A stretch of 64,000 nucleotides of DNA from Mesorhizobium sp. M4B.F.Ca.ET.058.02.1.1 (GCF_003952505.1 NZ_CP034450.1:3162001-3226000); one strand, 5' to 3'. Shown: positions 53,006 through 62,997, counted from the stretch's first letter. The notes: a model not told the origin generated them from the sequence alone. Numbers and translations: made by a program.

Positions 53006-54001
53006 ATGAGCTTTTTGAAGAAACTGCTGGTCACGGCGGCCTTTTCCGCCGCCATGTTCGTGAATGCCGCCTATGCAGAGAACGTCAAGATCGCGCTGGT
53101 GGTGAAATCACTCGGCAACGGCTTCTTCGACGCCGCCAACAAGGGCGCCGAGGAAGCGGCCAAGGAACTGGGCGATGTCGAGGTGATCTACACCGGCCCG
53201 ACCAAGGCGACCGCCGAGGCGCAGATCGAGGTGATCAACTCGCTGATCGCGCAGAAGGTCAATGCGATCGCGGTTTCGGCCAATGACGCCGACGCGCTGG
53301 TGCCGGTGCTGAAGAAGGCGATGGATCGCGGCATCACCGTGATCTCGTGGGACTCCGGCGTTGCCAAGGAAGGCCGCCAACTGCACCTCAACCCGTCGGA
53401 CACCGGCCTGATCGGCGAGACCATCATCAAGCTCGCCGCCGACTACCTGCCGGAAGGCGGCGACGTCGCCATCCTCTCCGCATCGTCGACCGCGACCAAT
53501 CAGAATGCCTGGATCGAGGCGGCGAAGAAGGTGCTGCCGGAGAAGTTCCCGAAGATCAAGCTCGTCGCCACCGTCTATGGCGATGACGACTCGGCCAAGA
53601 GCACGGACGAAGCCAAAGGCCTGCTGAAGTCCTATCCGAACCTCAAGGCAATCATCGCGCCGACCACCGTCGGCGTGGTCGCCGCCGCCCAGGTCGTCAC
53701 CGACGCGAACCTGATCGGCAAGGTCAACGTCACCGGTCTGGCGCTGCCGTCCGAGTTCAAGAAGTTCATCGACAACGGCGCCAGCCAGGCGGTCGCGCTG
53801 TGGAACCCGATCGACCTCGGCTACTCGGCCATCTACCTCGCCCATGACCTGGCAGTGAAGAAGGAAGAGGCCAAGCCCGGCGCAACGCTGTCGATCGGCC
53901 GCGTCGGCAAGGTGACGCTCGACGACACCAACTCGGCTGCGATGGCTCCGCCCTTCCAGTTCGACAAGACCAACATCGAGAAGTTCTCCAAGATCTATTG
54001 A
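53006..54001 (+). CDS. rhaS: rhamnose ABC transporter substrate-binding protein
   Basis: 331 aa periplasmic protein of the ribose/rhamnose class (peripla_BP_4). Signal peptide LVTAAFSAAMFVNAAYAE. Mature start NVKIALVVKSLGNGFFDAAN, then AIAVSANDADALVPVLKKAM, ISWDSGV and LPSEFKKFIDNGASQAVALW. GGGAGG lies before the ATG. It delivers L-rhamnose to RhaPQ. A palindrome follows before rhaT, consistent with higher expression of the binding protein. Confidence 0.95.
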   Translation: MSFLKKLLVTAAFSAAMFVNAAYAENVKIALVVKSLGNGFFDAANKGAEEAAKELGDVEVIYTGPTKATAEAQIEVINSLIAQKVNAIAVSANDADALVPVLKKAMDRGITVISWDSGVAKEGRQLHLNPSDTGLIGETIIKLAADYLPEGGDVAILSASSTATNQNAWIEAAKKVLPEKFPKIKLVATVYGDDDSAKSTDEAKGLLKSYPNLKAIIAPTTVGVVAAAQVVTDANLIGKVNVTGLALPSEFKKFIDNGASQAVALWNPIDLGYSAIYLAHDLAVKKEEAKPGATLSIGRVGKVTLDDTNSAAMAPPFQFDKTNIEKFSKIY

Positions 54002-54022
54002 TCCTGGTCGACTTCAAGCTCG

Positions 54023-54048
54023 TGCGGCGGGACAATTGTCCCGCCGCA
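54023..54048. terminator. perfect palindrome between rhaS and rhaT
   Basis: 26-bp perfect palindrome, 5' half TGCGGCGGGACAA, with no U-run after it. The likely role is partial attenuation or protection of the rhaS mRNA 3' end. Confidence 0.55.
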
Positions 54049-54085
54049 TCTTCAAACGGACCTTCTCTCAGGGCCTGATACGGAT

Positions 54086-55642
54086 ATGGATACGACAGCC
54101 CAGCACAAAGTGGAGACGGAACGGCCGCTTTCGGGCCCGGCCCAGCCTGCCGCCCCGCGCCTGACGCTCTCCGGCATTTCGAAAAGTTTCCCCGGTGTCC
54201 GCGCGCTGCACAATGTCAGCCTGTCGCTCTATCCGGGCCAGGTGACGGCGCTGATCGGCGAGAACGGCGCCGGCAAGTCGACGCTGGTCAAGATCATGAC
54301 CGGCATCTACCAGCCCGACGCCGGCGAAATCGGCATCGACGGCGAGGCCACAACGCTGCACAGCGCGCATGCCGCCTTCGGCCACGGCATCACCGCCATC
54401 CATCAGGAAACCGTGCTGTTCGACGACCTTTCGGTCGCCGAAAACATCTTTCTCGGCCACGCGCCGCGCACCCGCTTCGGCACCATCGACTGGCGCACCA
54501 TGCGCAAGAATGCACGCGAGGTGCTGGAGACCATGCGCGCCGGCCATATCGACGCCGACGCGCGGCTGAGGGACCTCGGCATCGCCAACAAGCACTTGGT
54601 CGCCGTGGCGCGCGCCATGTCGATCGATGCGCGCATCGTCATCATGGACGAGCCGACCGCCGCGCTCTCGATGAAGGAGATCGAGGAGCTTTTCCTGCTG
54701 ATCGAATTCCTGAAGAGCGAAGGCAAGGCGGTGCTGTTCATCAGCCACAAGTTCGATGAGATCTACCGCATCGCCGACCGCTACACGGTCTTCCGCGACG
54801 GCGAGATGGTCGGCGAGGGCTTGCTCAAGGATGCCGGCCAGAACGAAATCGTGCGCATGATGGTCGGTCGCAACGTCGACCACATCTTCCCGCAGCGCGA
54901 GCCGAAGATCGGCGCGCCGGTGCTCGCGGTTTCCGGCCTGTCGCATCCGACCGAATTCGACGACATCGGTTTCGAGCTGCGCAAGGGCGAGATCCTAGGC
55001 TTCTACGGCCTGGTCGGCGCCGGGCGCAGCGAAGTGATGCAGGCGATTTCGGGCATCACCCGCACCAGCCGGGGCACGATCACGCTGGACGGCAAGCCGA
55101 TCGCGCCGAAATCGGCCGCCGACTCCATCGAGGCCGGCATCGTCTACGTGCCGGAGGAGCGCGGCAAGCAGGGCGTGGTGATCGGGATGCCGATCTTCCA
55201 GAACGTTTCGCTGCCCTCGCTCATGCGCACTTCGAAATCCGGCGTGCTCAGGCTGGCGGAAGAGTTCGCGCTCGCCCGCTCCTACACCGAACGGCTGGAT
55301 CTCAGAGCCTCATCGCTCAGCCAGGATGTCGGCACGCTTTCCGGCGGCAACCAGCAGAAGGTGGTCATCGCCAAATGGCTGGCGACCACACCCAAGGTGA
55401 TTATCCTCGACGAGCCGACCAAGGGCATCGACATCGGCTCCAAGGCCGCCGTGCACGGCTTCATGGCCGAGCTCGTCGCGCAAGGCCTGTCGGTGATCAT
55501 GGTCTCCTCCGAACTGCCGGAGATACTCGGCATGTCGGACCGTGTCGTCGTCATGCGAGAAGGCCGCATCGCGGCCGTCCACGACAACAAGGGGCTCGAT
55601 GCCGAGACGCTGGTAAGAACCGCAGCGGGGATCGCGGCATGA
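54086..55642 (+). CDS. rhaT: rhamnose ABC transporter ATPase (double ABC domain)
   Basis: 518 aa with two ABC domains, as in RbsA/XylG. First Walker A GENGAGKSTLVKIMTGIY (near residue 66) with Walker B VIMDEPTAALSM. The second domain has the degenerate P-loop GLVGAGRSEVMQ, full signature LSGGNQQKVVIAKWL and Walker B VIILDEPTKGIDIG. It powers rhamnose import through RhaP and RhaQ. The stop overlaps rhaP (ATGA). Confidence 0.94.
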   Translation: MDTTAQHKVETERPLSGPAQPAAPRLTLSGISKSFPGVRALHNVSLSLYPGQVTALIGENGAGKSTLVKIMTGIYQPDAGEIGIDGEATTLHSAHAAFGHGITAIHQETVLFDDLSVAENIFLGHAPRTRFGTIDWRTMRKNAREVLETMRAGHIDADARLRDLGIANKHLVAVARAMSIDARIVIMDEPTAALSMKEIEELFLLIEFLKSEGKAVLFISHKFDEIYRIADRYTVFRDGEMVGEGLLKDAGQNEIVRMMVGRNVDHIFPQREPKIGAPVLAVSGLSHPTEFDDIGFELRKGEILGFYGLVGAGRSEVMQAISGITRTSRGTITLDGKPIAPKSAADSIEAGIVYVPEERGKQGVVIGMPIFQNVSLPSLMRTSKSGVLRLAEEFALARSYTERLDLRASSLSQDVGTLSGGNQQKVVIAKWLATTPKVIILDEPTKGIDIGSKAAVHGFMAELVAQGLSVIMVSSELPEILGMSDRVVVMREGRIAAVHDNKGLDAETLVRTAAGIAA

Positions 55643-56616
55643 AGAATTTGCGCAAATACCGCGAGATCTGGCTGCTTGCGGCAATCGCGGTGCTGATCGG
55701 CCTGATCTCGACCCGCTTCCCGGGTTTCGCCGACCCGGCCAATCTGCGCCAGGTGTTCAACGATACCTCGATCCTGATGATCCTGGCGCTCGGCCAGATG
55801 GTGGTGATCCTGACGCGCTCGATCGACCTGTCGATGGCGTCCAACCTCTGCTTCACCGGTATGGTGGTGGCGATGCTCAACGCCGCGAATCCAGCGATCC
55901 CGATCCCGGCATTGATCGTGGTCGCGCTCGCCGTCGGGCTGGTTCTCGGCGCCATCAACGGCTTGCTGGTGTGGCGGCTGAACATTCCCTCGATCGTGGT
56001 GACGCTCGGCACCCTCACCATCTATCGCGGCGCGACCTTCGTGGTTTCCGGCGGCGCCTGGGTCAATGCCGACCAGATGAGCCCGGACTTCATCAACTTC
56101 CAGCGCGCCGCCTTCCTCGGCCTGCCGGTGCTTTCGTGGATCGCATTGCTGGTCATCGCGCTGTTCTTCGTGGTGATGACGCGCACGCAGATCGGCCGCT
56201 CGATCTATGCCATCGGCGTCAACCCGACCGCATCGGTCTACGCCGGCATCGATGTCGGCCGGACAAAATTCATCGTCTTCTGCATTTCCGGCATGATCGG
56301 CGGGCTCGCCGGCTATCTGTGGATCTCGCGCTATGTGATCGCTTCGGTCGAGGTCGCCAACGGCTATGAGCTCAACATCATCGCCGCCTGCGTCATCGGC
56401 GGCATCTCGATCGCCGGCGGCATCGGCTCGGTCGGCGGCGCGGTGCTCGGCGCGCTGTTTCTCGGCATCATCTCCAACGCGCTGCCGGTCATCAACATCT
56501 CGCCCTTCTGGCAGATGGCGATATCGGGCAGCGCCATCATCCTGGCCGTGGTGCTGAATGCGCGCGGTGAGCGCCGGCAGGGCCGGATCATCCTCAGAAA
56601 GGCGGAAGCGGCATGA
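55639..56616 (+). CDS. rhaP: rhamnose ABC transporter permease
   Basis: 325 aa, about nine hydrophobic segments, RbsC-like. Motifs: SIDLSMASNLCFTGMVVAML near residue 57, GAINGLLVWRLNIPSIVVTL near 105, and GRSIYAIGVNPTASVYAGI near 190. The ATG overlaps the rhaT stop; its own stop overlaps the rhaQ ATG. The longer open frame upstream lies within rhaT. Confidence 0.93.
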   Translation: MKNLRKYREIWLLAAIAVLIGLISTRFPGFADPANLRQVFNDTSILMILALGQMVVILTRSIDLSMASNLCFTGMVVAMLNAANPAIPIPALIVVALAVGLVLGAINGLLVWRLNIPSIVVTLGTLTIYRGATFVVSGGAWVNADQMSPDFINFQRAAFLGLPVLSWIALLVIALFFVVMTRTQIGRSIYAIGVNPTASVYAGIDVGRTKFIVFCISGMIGGLAGYLWISRYVIASVEVANGYELNIIAACVIGGISIAGGIGSVGGAVLGALFLGIISNALPVINISPFWQMAISGSAIILAVVLNARGERRQGRIILRKAEAA

Positions 56617-57614
56617 CCGACGCCCCTCACCCGCGCCACATCCCCGACCGGCTCGACAAGCCGCTCTCGTCCGCGATCTTTTCCTGGGAGGCGCTGCTCG
56701 TCGTCATCGCGGTTCTCATCTTCACGGTCAACAGCTTCGCCTCGCCCTATTTCCTCGACCCGTGGTCGCTGTCGGACCTGACCTTCAACTTCACCGAAAA
56801 GGCGCTGATCGCGCTCGCCATGGCGCTGTTGATCATTTCCGGCGAGATCGACCTGTCGGTCGCGGCGATCGTGGCGCTCGCCTCGACGATGATGGGGATG
56901 GCGGTGCAGGCCGGCGCCGGAACGCCGGTGCTGGTGGCCATCGGCATCGTTGTCGGGCTCGGCTGCGGCGCCTTCAACGGGCTGCTGGTCACGCGGCTAG
57001 GCCTGCCTTCCATCGTCGTCACCATCGGCACGATGAGCCTGTTCCGCGGCATCGCCTTCATCATCCTCGGCGACCAGGCCTACAAGGGCTATCCGGAGAG
57101 CTTCGCCTTCTTCGGCCAGGGCTATGTCTGGTGGGTTTTCTCGTTCGAACTGGCGCTGTTCCTCGTCGCCGCGCTCATCTACTGGTTCGTGCTGCATCGC
57201 ACGAGCTTCGGCCGCCGCGTCTTTGCCATCGGCAACAATCCGGTCGCCTGCCAGTTCTCCGGCGTGCGCGTCGACCGCATCAAGTTCATCTTGTTTTGCC
57301 TGACCGGGCTGATGTCCGGCATCGCCTCGGTGCTGATCACCTCGCGGCTCGGCTCGACAAGGCCGTCGATCGCGCAAGGCTATGAACTGGAAGCGATCAC
57401 CATGGTGGTGCTGGGCGGCGTCTCGATCCTCGGCGGCGCCGGCAGCATCCTGGGCGTCGTGCTCGCCGCCTTCATCATGGGGCTGGTGACTTTTGGGCTC
57501 GGGCTGCTCAACGTGCCGGGCATCGTCATGTCGATCTTCATCGGCCTCTTGCTGATCATCGTCATTGCGCTGCCCATCGTCTGGCGGCGCCTGCGCGAGG
57601 GACGCTTCGCGTGA
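56613..57614 (+). CDS. rhaQ: rhamnose ABC transporter permease
   Basis: 333 aa, paralogous to RhaP. Motifs: [40 protein letters not shown] and [20 protein letters not shown] in the same order. It forms the heteromeric membrane channel with RhaP. Coupled by overlap at both ends. Confidence 0.93.
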   Translation: MTDAPHPRHIPDRLDKPLSSAIFSWEALLVVIAVLIFTVNSFASPYFLDPWSLSDLTFNFTEKALIALAMALLIISGEIDLSVAAIVALASTMMGMAVQAGAGTPVLVAIGIVVGLGCGAFNGLLVTRLGLPSIVVTIGTMSLFRGIAFIILGDQAYKGYPESFAFFGQGYVWWVFSFELALFLVAALIYWFVLHRTSFGRRVFAIGNNPVACQFSGVRVDRIKFILFCLTGLMSGIASVLITSRLGSTRPSIAQGYELEAITMVVLGGVSILGGAGSILGVVLAAFIMGLVTFGLGLLNVPGIVMSIFIGLLLIIVIALPIVWRRLREGRFA

Positions 57615-57928
57615 TGGAAAAATACGCCTTCAAGATGAAGCTCAATCCCGGCATGAAGGCCGAGTACAAGCACCGCCACGACGAGATCTGGCCTGAGCTG
57701 GTGGCGCTTTTGAAGCAGGCCGGTGTCTCCGATTACTCGATCCATCTCGACGAGGAAACCAACATCCTGTTCGGAGTGCTGTGGCGCAGCGATAGCCACG
57801 GCATGGCCGAGCTACCCAGCCATCCGGTGATGCAGCGCTGGTGGGCGCACATGGCCGATGTGATGGAAACCAGGGCCGATAACGAGCCGGTGGCGGTGCC
57901 GCTGGAAACCGTGTTCCATATGGCATGA
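57614..57928 (+). CDS. rhaM: L-rhamnose mutarotase
   Basis: 104 aa ferredoxin-like fold enzyme that interconverts alpha and beta L-rhamnose (also called RhaU in Rhizobium). [20 protein letters not shown] contains the conserved His/Tyr substrate residues; [20 protein letters not shown] and [10 protein letters not shown] follow. ATG 57614 overlaps the rhaQ TGA by one base. Confidence 0.93.
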   Translation: MEKYAFKMKLNPGMKAEYKHRHDEIWPELVALLKQAGVSDYSIHLDEETNILFGVLWRSDSHGMAELPSHPVMQRWWAHMADVMETRADNEPVAVPLETVFHMA

Positions 57929-59295
57929 TCCGCCACGTCGCCGTCATCGATATCGGCAAGACCAACGCCAAGGTGGCGCTGGTCGATCTCGCGACCCTGC
58001 GCGAGACGGCGCTGCGCCGCAGCGCCAACGCGCCCCTCACTGACGGCCCCTACCCGCATCACGACATCGAGTGGCTGTCGACGTTCATCCTCGATAGCCT
58101 CGCCGAACTCCACCGCGAGCAGCGCATCGACGCCATCTCGATCACCACCCATGGCGCGACGGCGGTGCTGGTCGACGCCGACGGAGGCCTGGCGCTGCCG
58201 GTGCTCGACTATGAATTTTCGGGACCAGACGACTTCGCCGAGGACTATGACCTCATCCGTCCGCCCTTTGTCGAGACAGGCACGCCGCGCCTGCCGGCCG
58301 GCCTGAACATCGGCGCGCAGCTCCTTTGGCAGCAGAGGCGTTTTCCAGCAGAATTTTCCAAGGCGGCCGCGATCCTGATGTACCCGCAATACTGGGCGCA
58401 GCGGCTGACTGGCGTGACTGCCAATGAGGTGACATCACTCGGCTGCCACACCGACCTCTGGAACCCGTGGAAGTCCGACTACTCGACGCTGGTGGACAAG
58501 ATGGGCTGGCGCCGGCTGCTGGCGCCGGTGCGGCCGGCGAAGGACCGGCTCGGCCCGATCCTGCCCGCACTCGCTCAGCAGACCGGGCTCGACCCGCAAA
58601 CGCCGGTGTACTGCGGGCTGCACGATTCCAACGCCTCGCTGCTGCCGCATCTCTTGTCCGACCGGCCGCCCTTCTCTGTCGTCTCGACCGGCACCTGGGT
58701 GGTTTCGATGGCGGTCGGCGGCGGCAAGGTCGAGCTCGATCCGGCCCGAGACACGCTGGTCAACGTCAACGCGCTCGGCGATCCCGTGCCTTCGGCTCGC
58801 TTCATGGGCGGGCGCGAGTTCTCGCTGCTGACCGACGGTCAGTCGCAGGACTGGAGCGAGGACGATATCGCCGCCGTGCTGGCGGGCAGGACGCTGCTTC
58901 TGCCCTCGACCCAGCAGGGATCGGGGCCGTTCCCGCTGCGGCAAGCGCAATGGCTCAATGCCGACGGAACGAGCGGCGGCGAGCGCTTCGTCGCCATCTC
59001 CTTCTATCTGGCGCTGATGACCGCGGCCTGCCTCGAGCTGATCGGTGGCGACGGGCCGACAACCGTGGAAGGACCCTTTGCCCGCAACCGCCTCTTTACC
59101 GGCATGCTGGCGGCCGCGACGGGGCGCACGGTCATCGCCTCCGAGGCCGCCACCGGCACCAGCATCGGCGCAGCACTTCTGGCATCCAAAGAGACGCCCG
59201 CGCACAGCAAGGTCGAGACAATAGAACCGCAAACTGATCCCATCTGGGCGGCCTATGTCACCGGGTGGCGTGGGGCGGTCGAAGCGCGGGACTGA
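57925..59295 (+). CDS. rhaK: rhamnulokinase / rhamnose kinase (FGGY family)
   Basis: 456 aa sugar kinase. N-terminal phosphate-binding [34 protein letters not shown] near residue 75, [15 protein letters not shown] near 235, adenosine-binding [17 protein letters not shown] near 255, and a C-terminal [11 protein letters not shown]. In Rhizobium the homologue is also needed for rhamnose transport. The ATG overlaps the rhaM stop; it ends the operon and abuts a convergent AT-rich gene. Confidence 0.93.
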   Translation: MIRHVAVIDIGKTNAKVALVDLATLRETALRRSANAPLTDGPYPHHDIEWLSTFILDSLAELHREQRIDAISITTHGATAVLVDADGGLALPVLDYEFSGPDDFAEDYDLIRPPFVETGTPRLPAGLNIGAQLLWQQRRFPAEFSKAAAILMYPQYWAQRLTGVTANEVTSLGCHTDLWNPWKSDYSTLVDKMGWRRLLAPVRPAKDRLGPILPALAQQTGLDPQTPVYCGLHDSNASLLPHLLSDRPPFSVVSTGTWVVSMAVGGGKVELDPARDTLVNVNALGDPVPSARFMGGREFSLLTDGQSQDWSEDDIAAVLAGRTLLLPSTQQGSGPFPLRQAQWLNADGTSGGERFVAISFYLALMTAACLELIGGDGPTTVEGPFARNRLFTGMLAAATGRTVIASEAATGTSIGAALLASKETPAHSKVETIEPQTDPIWAAYVTGWRGAVEARD

Positions 59296-59679
59296 TCAGG
59301 TCACGAATAGTAGGAATAAGTACGAAGAATACAAAATCGCCATATTAATGGCGTAAAAAGCATACCGGATCGGAAAATACACTTTGCTTATTGACGAAAA
59401 TGCTAAAAATATAATGGCAACCAAAAAGGCGTATATAATTAGCGGAGTCAATAAGAAATCCAGCTTAAATCCACTTGATTGCGAAAATAGAGATATGCCG
59501 TAATTAATTGACAGATACGATTCACATTCCGAACCTCCATCCCCATAGCTAATACCCATTCCAACATAATTTCCACAATTGTTGGCTTTTTCAAAAACAC
59601 AAGCAGACGAGCCTGATAAAAATGCCATTGCAGCAAACAAGATGGAATTAACTCTGCCAACGTCCCCAAGTATTCTCAT
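59296..59679 (-). CDS. AT-rich hypothetical membrane protein
   Basis: 127 aa. N-terminal hydrophobic segment (NSILFAAMAFLSGSSACVFE), a Cys-, Gly- and Tyr-containing loop (NNCGNYVGMGISYGDGGSEC), then two or three membrane helices (LLTPLIIYAFLVAIIFLAFS, YAFYAINMAILYSSYLFLLF). Codon use (ATA, AAA, TTA and similar) and AT content are sharply different from all neighbours, so recent foreign origin is likely. Its stop adjoins the rhaK stop with no gap. No homology recognised. Confidence 0.6.
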   Translation of the reverse strand: MRILGDVGRVNSILFAAMAFLSGSSACVFEKANNCGNYVGMGISYGDGGSECESYLSINYGISLFSQSSGFKLDFLLTPLIIYAFLVAIIFLAFSSISKVYFPIRYAFYAINMAILYSSYLFLLFVT

Positions 59680-59749
59680 CTAGGCATCCAACTGGATTCA
59701 AAATTTCTGGGTTGAGGTTACGTTCCGCTCCGATCGCAAGTCAATTTAG

Positions 59750-61576
59750 CTATAGAATCCGCTTGCCGAAGGCCGACATGACGAAGCTGACGGCATCGGT
59801 GGCGATCCTGGGTTCGAGATCGGCGGTGAAGCCAGAAACGCTCATCGACAAGAGCCCGCCCGAGAGTGCCACCGCCTCCATCGCCTGATGCGTTTCGCGC
59901 ACGGTGATGCCGCCGGAGCCTGCCGCCCAGCCGGAGAACTCGGTGACCTCGGGCGCATAGGCGACGTGGAACCCTTGGGTGCCGGAGGAGGCGATGTGGA
60001 TCGCCTCGCGCATCACTTCCCCCATGCCCATGGCGTCGATGTCGGTCATGGTGAAGGCGGAGACGCGCGAATCCGTCAGCACGCGCGCCTCGGCCGGATC
60101 GGCGTGGCGCAAGCCGACGATGACGATGTTTTCCGGCGAAAGCTGCGGCTGCAACGCGCCCGGCTTGTGATCCAGACCCAACATGCGGGCGAGCACCGAA
60201 GCCTCCGGCAGGTCGATGCCTTCGATCTCCTCGGGCATCAGCGCGGCGATGGAATCGATCCAGATCAGGCCAAATGAGTGTGTCGCCCGCGCGGTCGCGG
60301 CAAGTGCCGTGTGGGCAATGCGGCGGTCGGCGCCCGCCGTCAGCCGAATCAGGCCCGAAGGCGGCCGTTCCGCGTCGGCCAATTCGACGACATCGAAGTT
60401 CATCGCCTCGAGCCGCGCCCCGGTCGCCTCACGGGCGAGGATGCCCGCCGCCGACGGCTCGGCCGAGATCGACACCATCTTGCGGCCGGAATAGTCCTCG
60501 ACGTCGTGCATCGGGGCCTTCTCGACATATTCGGAGGTCATGGCGAGAAGCATGGCGCCATAGCTCATGCGGAAGGCGACGCGGCCGCCGACGACGGGAG
60601 GTGGATCGGCGTCCTGGACGTCAAGCAAAAGATGATCGCTGGAGGCGCCGAGCACGCGCACGCCCTTGGCGATCGGCATCAGGCCTTCGACCAGCACGTC
60701 CTCGCGGCCGATATTGGCGATGGCGCGCAGCCTGTCGCCCTCGTCGGGAAAGACCGGCTGGTTGCCGAACGCGTCGTAGCCGGACTGGCCGATCGGCCGC
60801 GATGGCTTCTTCTTGACCTCGATGATGTCGGCGGTAAGCCGGCAGGCATCGAGCTCCAGCGCTTCCCAGGGCGGATCGCGAAAAGTTTCCAGCCCGCCCT
60901 GCAGGATCGCCTCGCCGACCCTCAGATTGTTGATGCCGGCGGGCAGCCGGCCTTCGAGCAACAGCGGCAGCGAGGACGAGGCGCCGCCCGATATCCAATC
61001 GAGGCTTTTGCCCGACAGACGCTCGATCTTGTAGGCATGGGCGACGAGCTGGCCGAGATTCTCCTCGGTCGGCAAGATGGCGCCGAAGCAGCCGAGATTG
61101 GTGCCGATGCCGGCAATGCGCACGCCCTTCATCTCCAGGATCTGCTCGACGGTCGGCACAAGGTCGTTCGGCCAGATGCCTTCCCGCAGGTCGCCGAGGT
61201 CGACCATCAGCATGATGTCGTGGACGCGGCCCATGCGCTCGGCGATGCGGGCGATCTCGCGAATGATCGAAAGTTCCGACTGCAGGCTGATGTCGACGGT
61301 CCGCACCACCTCCTCGACGCGCGCGATGGGCGGGCTGCGCAAGAGCATGATCGGCGCATTGATGCCGCTGTCGCGCAGCCGGCGGATGTTCTCGAAGCGT
61401 GACTCCGCGATGCCGGCAACGCCGCCGCGCAGCATGGCGCGCGCCACCTGCGGCATGCCGCACATGCCCTTGGTGACGCCGAAGACCTCGATGCCGGAAT
61501 GCGCGCAGCGCTCGACGACGGTGCGCGCATTGCGCTCGATGCGGCCGAGATCGATGGCGACTTGCGGTCCAGACAT
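59750..61576 (-). CDS. alanine/ornithine racemase-type PLP protein fused to a metal-less ureohydrolase-like domain
   Basis: 608 aa. The N-terminal ~380 residues are a fold-type III PLP domain: Schiff-base Lys in VFGVTKGMCGMPQVARAML (near residue 37), MLMVDLGDLREGI, GIGTNLGCFGAILPTEENLG and ISGGASSSLPLLLEGRLP. The C-terminal ~215 residues follow the arginase/agmatinase fold: SFGLIWIDSIAAL where the DAHxD metal motif should be, VIVGLRHADPAEARVL, and HVAYAPEVTEFSGWAAGSGG where S-x-D-x-D-x-x-DP should be; the metal-ligand Asp/His are gone. It starts 2 bp after dadA. Likely D/L-amino acid racemisation, with the second domain structural or sensory (inference). Confidence 0.78.
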   Translation of the reverse strand: MSGPQVAIDLGRIERNARTVVERCAHSGIEVFGVTKGMCGMPQVARAMLRGGVAGIAESRFENIRRLRDSGINAPIMLLRSPPIARVEEVVRTVDISLQSELSIIREIARIAERMGRVHDIMLMVDLGDLREGIWPNDLVPTVEQILEMKGVRIAGIGTNLGCFGAILPTEENLGQLVAHAYKIERLSGKSLDWISGGASSSLPLLLEGRLPAGINNLRVGEAILQGGLETFRDPPWEALELDACRLTADIIEVKKKPSRPIGQSGYDAFGNQPVFPDEGDRLRAIANIGREDVLVEGLMPIAKGVRVLGASSDHLLLDVQDADPPPVVGGRVAFRMSYGAMLLAMTSEYVEKAPMHDVEDYSGRKMVSISAEPSAAGILAREATGARLEAMNFDVVELADAERPPSGLIRLTAGADRRIAHTALAATARATHSFGLIWIDSIAALMPEEIEGIDLPEASVLARMLGLDHKPGALQPQLSPENIVIVGLRHADPAEARVLTDSRVSAFTMTDIDAMGMGEVMREAIHIASSGTQGFHVAYAPEVTEFSGWAAGSGGITVRETHQAMEAVALSGGLLSMSVSGFTADLEPRIATDAVSFVMSAFGKRIL

Positions 61577-61578
61577 CT

Positions 61579-62829
61579 CTAGTTCCTGTAGACCAGCCCT
61601 TGCGGATCGATCTCCGGCTTGCGGCCGGCGACGATATCGGCGAGGAATTTTCCCGAGCCGCAAGCCATCGTCCAGCCGACATGGCCGTGGCCGGTGTCGA
61701 GGTAAAGGTTGGTGTAGCGCGCCTGCCCTATCACCGGCACGGAGTTCGGCATCATTGGCCTGAGGCCCGCCCAAAGCTCCGCTTTCTTCTCGTCGAAGGC
61801 GCCGGGAAACAGGTCCTTGCCGGTCCTGAACATGGCGGCGAAATCACGCGGCTTGAAGCTGCGGTCGAAGCCGGTGAACTCGGCGGTGGAGGCAAGGCGC
61901 AGCCGGTTGCCGAGCCGCGAATAGCCGATCAGCTGGTCCTCGTCGGCGCCGCCCATGGTCGGCCCCTTGCTCTCGTCCTCCAGCGGTATGGTCGCGGTGT
62001 AGCCCTTCACTGGATAGACCGGCAGGTCGATGCCGTAGCGGCGGCCGAGCAGGCCGCTTTCCGGTCCCAAGGAGATGACCACCGCGTCACCGGCGACCGG
62101 GCCGGCCGAGGTCATCACCGAGCGCACATGATCACCTTCGATGTCGAGGCCTTCGACGGTCGTGCCGAAGAGGAATTTGACGCCGAGCTTTGCGGCCGCA
62201 TAAGCGGCGAGCTTTTCCACGAACTGCCGGGAATCGCCCGTCTGGTCGATCGGCGAATAGACGCCGCCGGCGATCTTGTCCCTGGCGCCGGCGAGGCCGG
62301 GCTCCAGCTCGATCAGCCGGTCACGGCCGACGATCTCGATCGGCAGGCCGTGCTCGGCAAGGTAGCGGTAATTGTCGGTGCCGGTGTCGAGGCTGTGCTG
62401 CGAGCGGAAGAAATAGAGAATGCCCTTCTTACGCTCGTCGTAGTGAATGCCGGTCGCTTCCGAGAGCGCGTTGATGCAGTCGCGGGAATAGAGCGCCAGG
62501 CGCAGCTTGACCTGGCTGTTGGCGCGCAGGCGCGCCACCGTGCACTGGCGCAGGAAGCGCAGGCTCCAGGCGAGGAAATAGGGATCGAAGCGCAGCCTGA
62601 CCTTGATGCCGAGATCGTGGTTCCAGAGCGCGCGCATGAAGGTCTTCAGCGCGGCGGGCGAAGCCCAGGCGGTGGCGTCCCCGGGCGAGACAAGGCCGGC
62701 ATTCGACTGGCTGGTGCCACGCGCGGCGGCCTGGTGGCGCTCGATCACCGTCACCTCATGGCCATCGCTCGCCAGGTAATAGGCGGCCGCCGTGCCAACG
62801 ACGCCGGCCCCAAGCACCAAGACCTTCAT
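61579..62829 (-). CDS. dadA: D-amino acid dehydrogenase small subunit
   Basis: 416 aa FAD enzyme of the DAO family. Dinucleotide motif VLVLGAGVVGTAAAYYLASDGH at the N-terminus (residues 3-24), followed by VIERHQAAARGTSQSNAGLV; C-terminal GLRPMMPNSVPVIG and LYLDTGHGHVGWTMACGSG. It oxidises D-amino acids to 2-oxoacids and passes electrons to the respiratory chain. The racemase-fusion gene follows directly, giving a dad-like pair (racemase plus dehydrogenase). Confidence 0.92.
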   Translation of the reverse strand: MKVLVLGAGVVGTAAAYYLASDGHEVTVIERHQAAARGTSQSNAGLVSPGDATAWASPAALKTFMRALWNHDLGIKVRLRFDPYFLAWSLRFLRQCTVARLRANSQVKLRLALYSRDCINALSEATGIHYDERKKGILYFFRSQHSLDTGTDNYRYLAEHGLPIEIVGRDRLIELEPGLAGARDKIAGGVYSPIDQTGDSRQFVEKLAAYAAAKLGVKFLFGTTVEGLDIEGDHVRSVMTSAGPVAGDAVVISLGPESGLLGRRYGIDLPVYPVKGYTATIPLEDESKGPTMGGADEDQLIGYSRLGNRLRLASTAEFTGFDRSFKPRDFAAMFRTGKDLFPGAFDEKKAELWAGLRPMMPNSVPVIGQARYTNLYLDTGHGHVGWTMACGSGKFLADIVAGRKPEIDPQGLVYRN

Positions 62830-62840
62830 GCCGCCCCCTC

Positions 62841-62877
62841 GAGCGGTTCACCGTTTCACGGAAACGCAGAACCGCTC
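62841..62877. repeat. palindromic repeat between galE and dadA
   Basis: GAGCGGTTC (62841-62849) and GAACCGCTC (62869-62877) with CGTTTC/GAAACG inside: a nearly continuous stem. It lies 12 bp upstream of the dadA start codon, so it may hide the ribosome-binding site or terminate galE transcription. Confidence 0.6.
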
Positions 62878-62997
62878 TATTTCCTTGTTTTGACGCAATT
62901 CCGGAACAGGGCGGCGCGCCTCCACGCGCCGCCGTGAGACCCTCAATAGCGCGTCTCGGCGCGCAGGACGAGCCCTTGGGCTCGCAAGCTGATTGGG

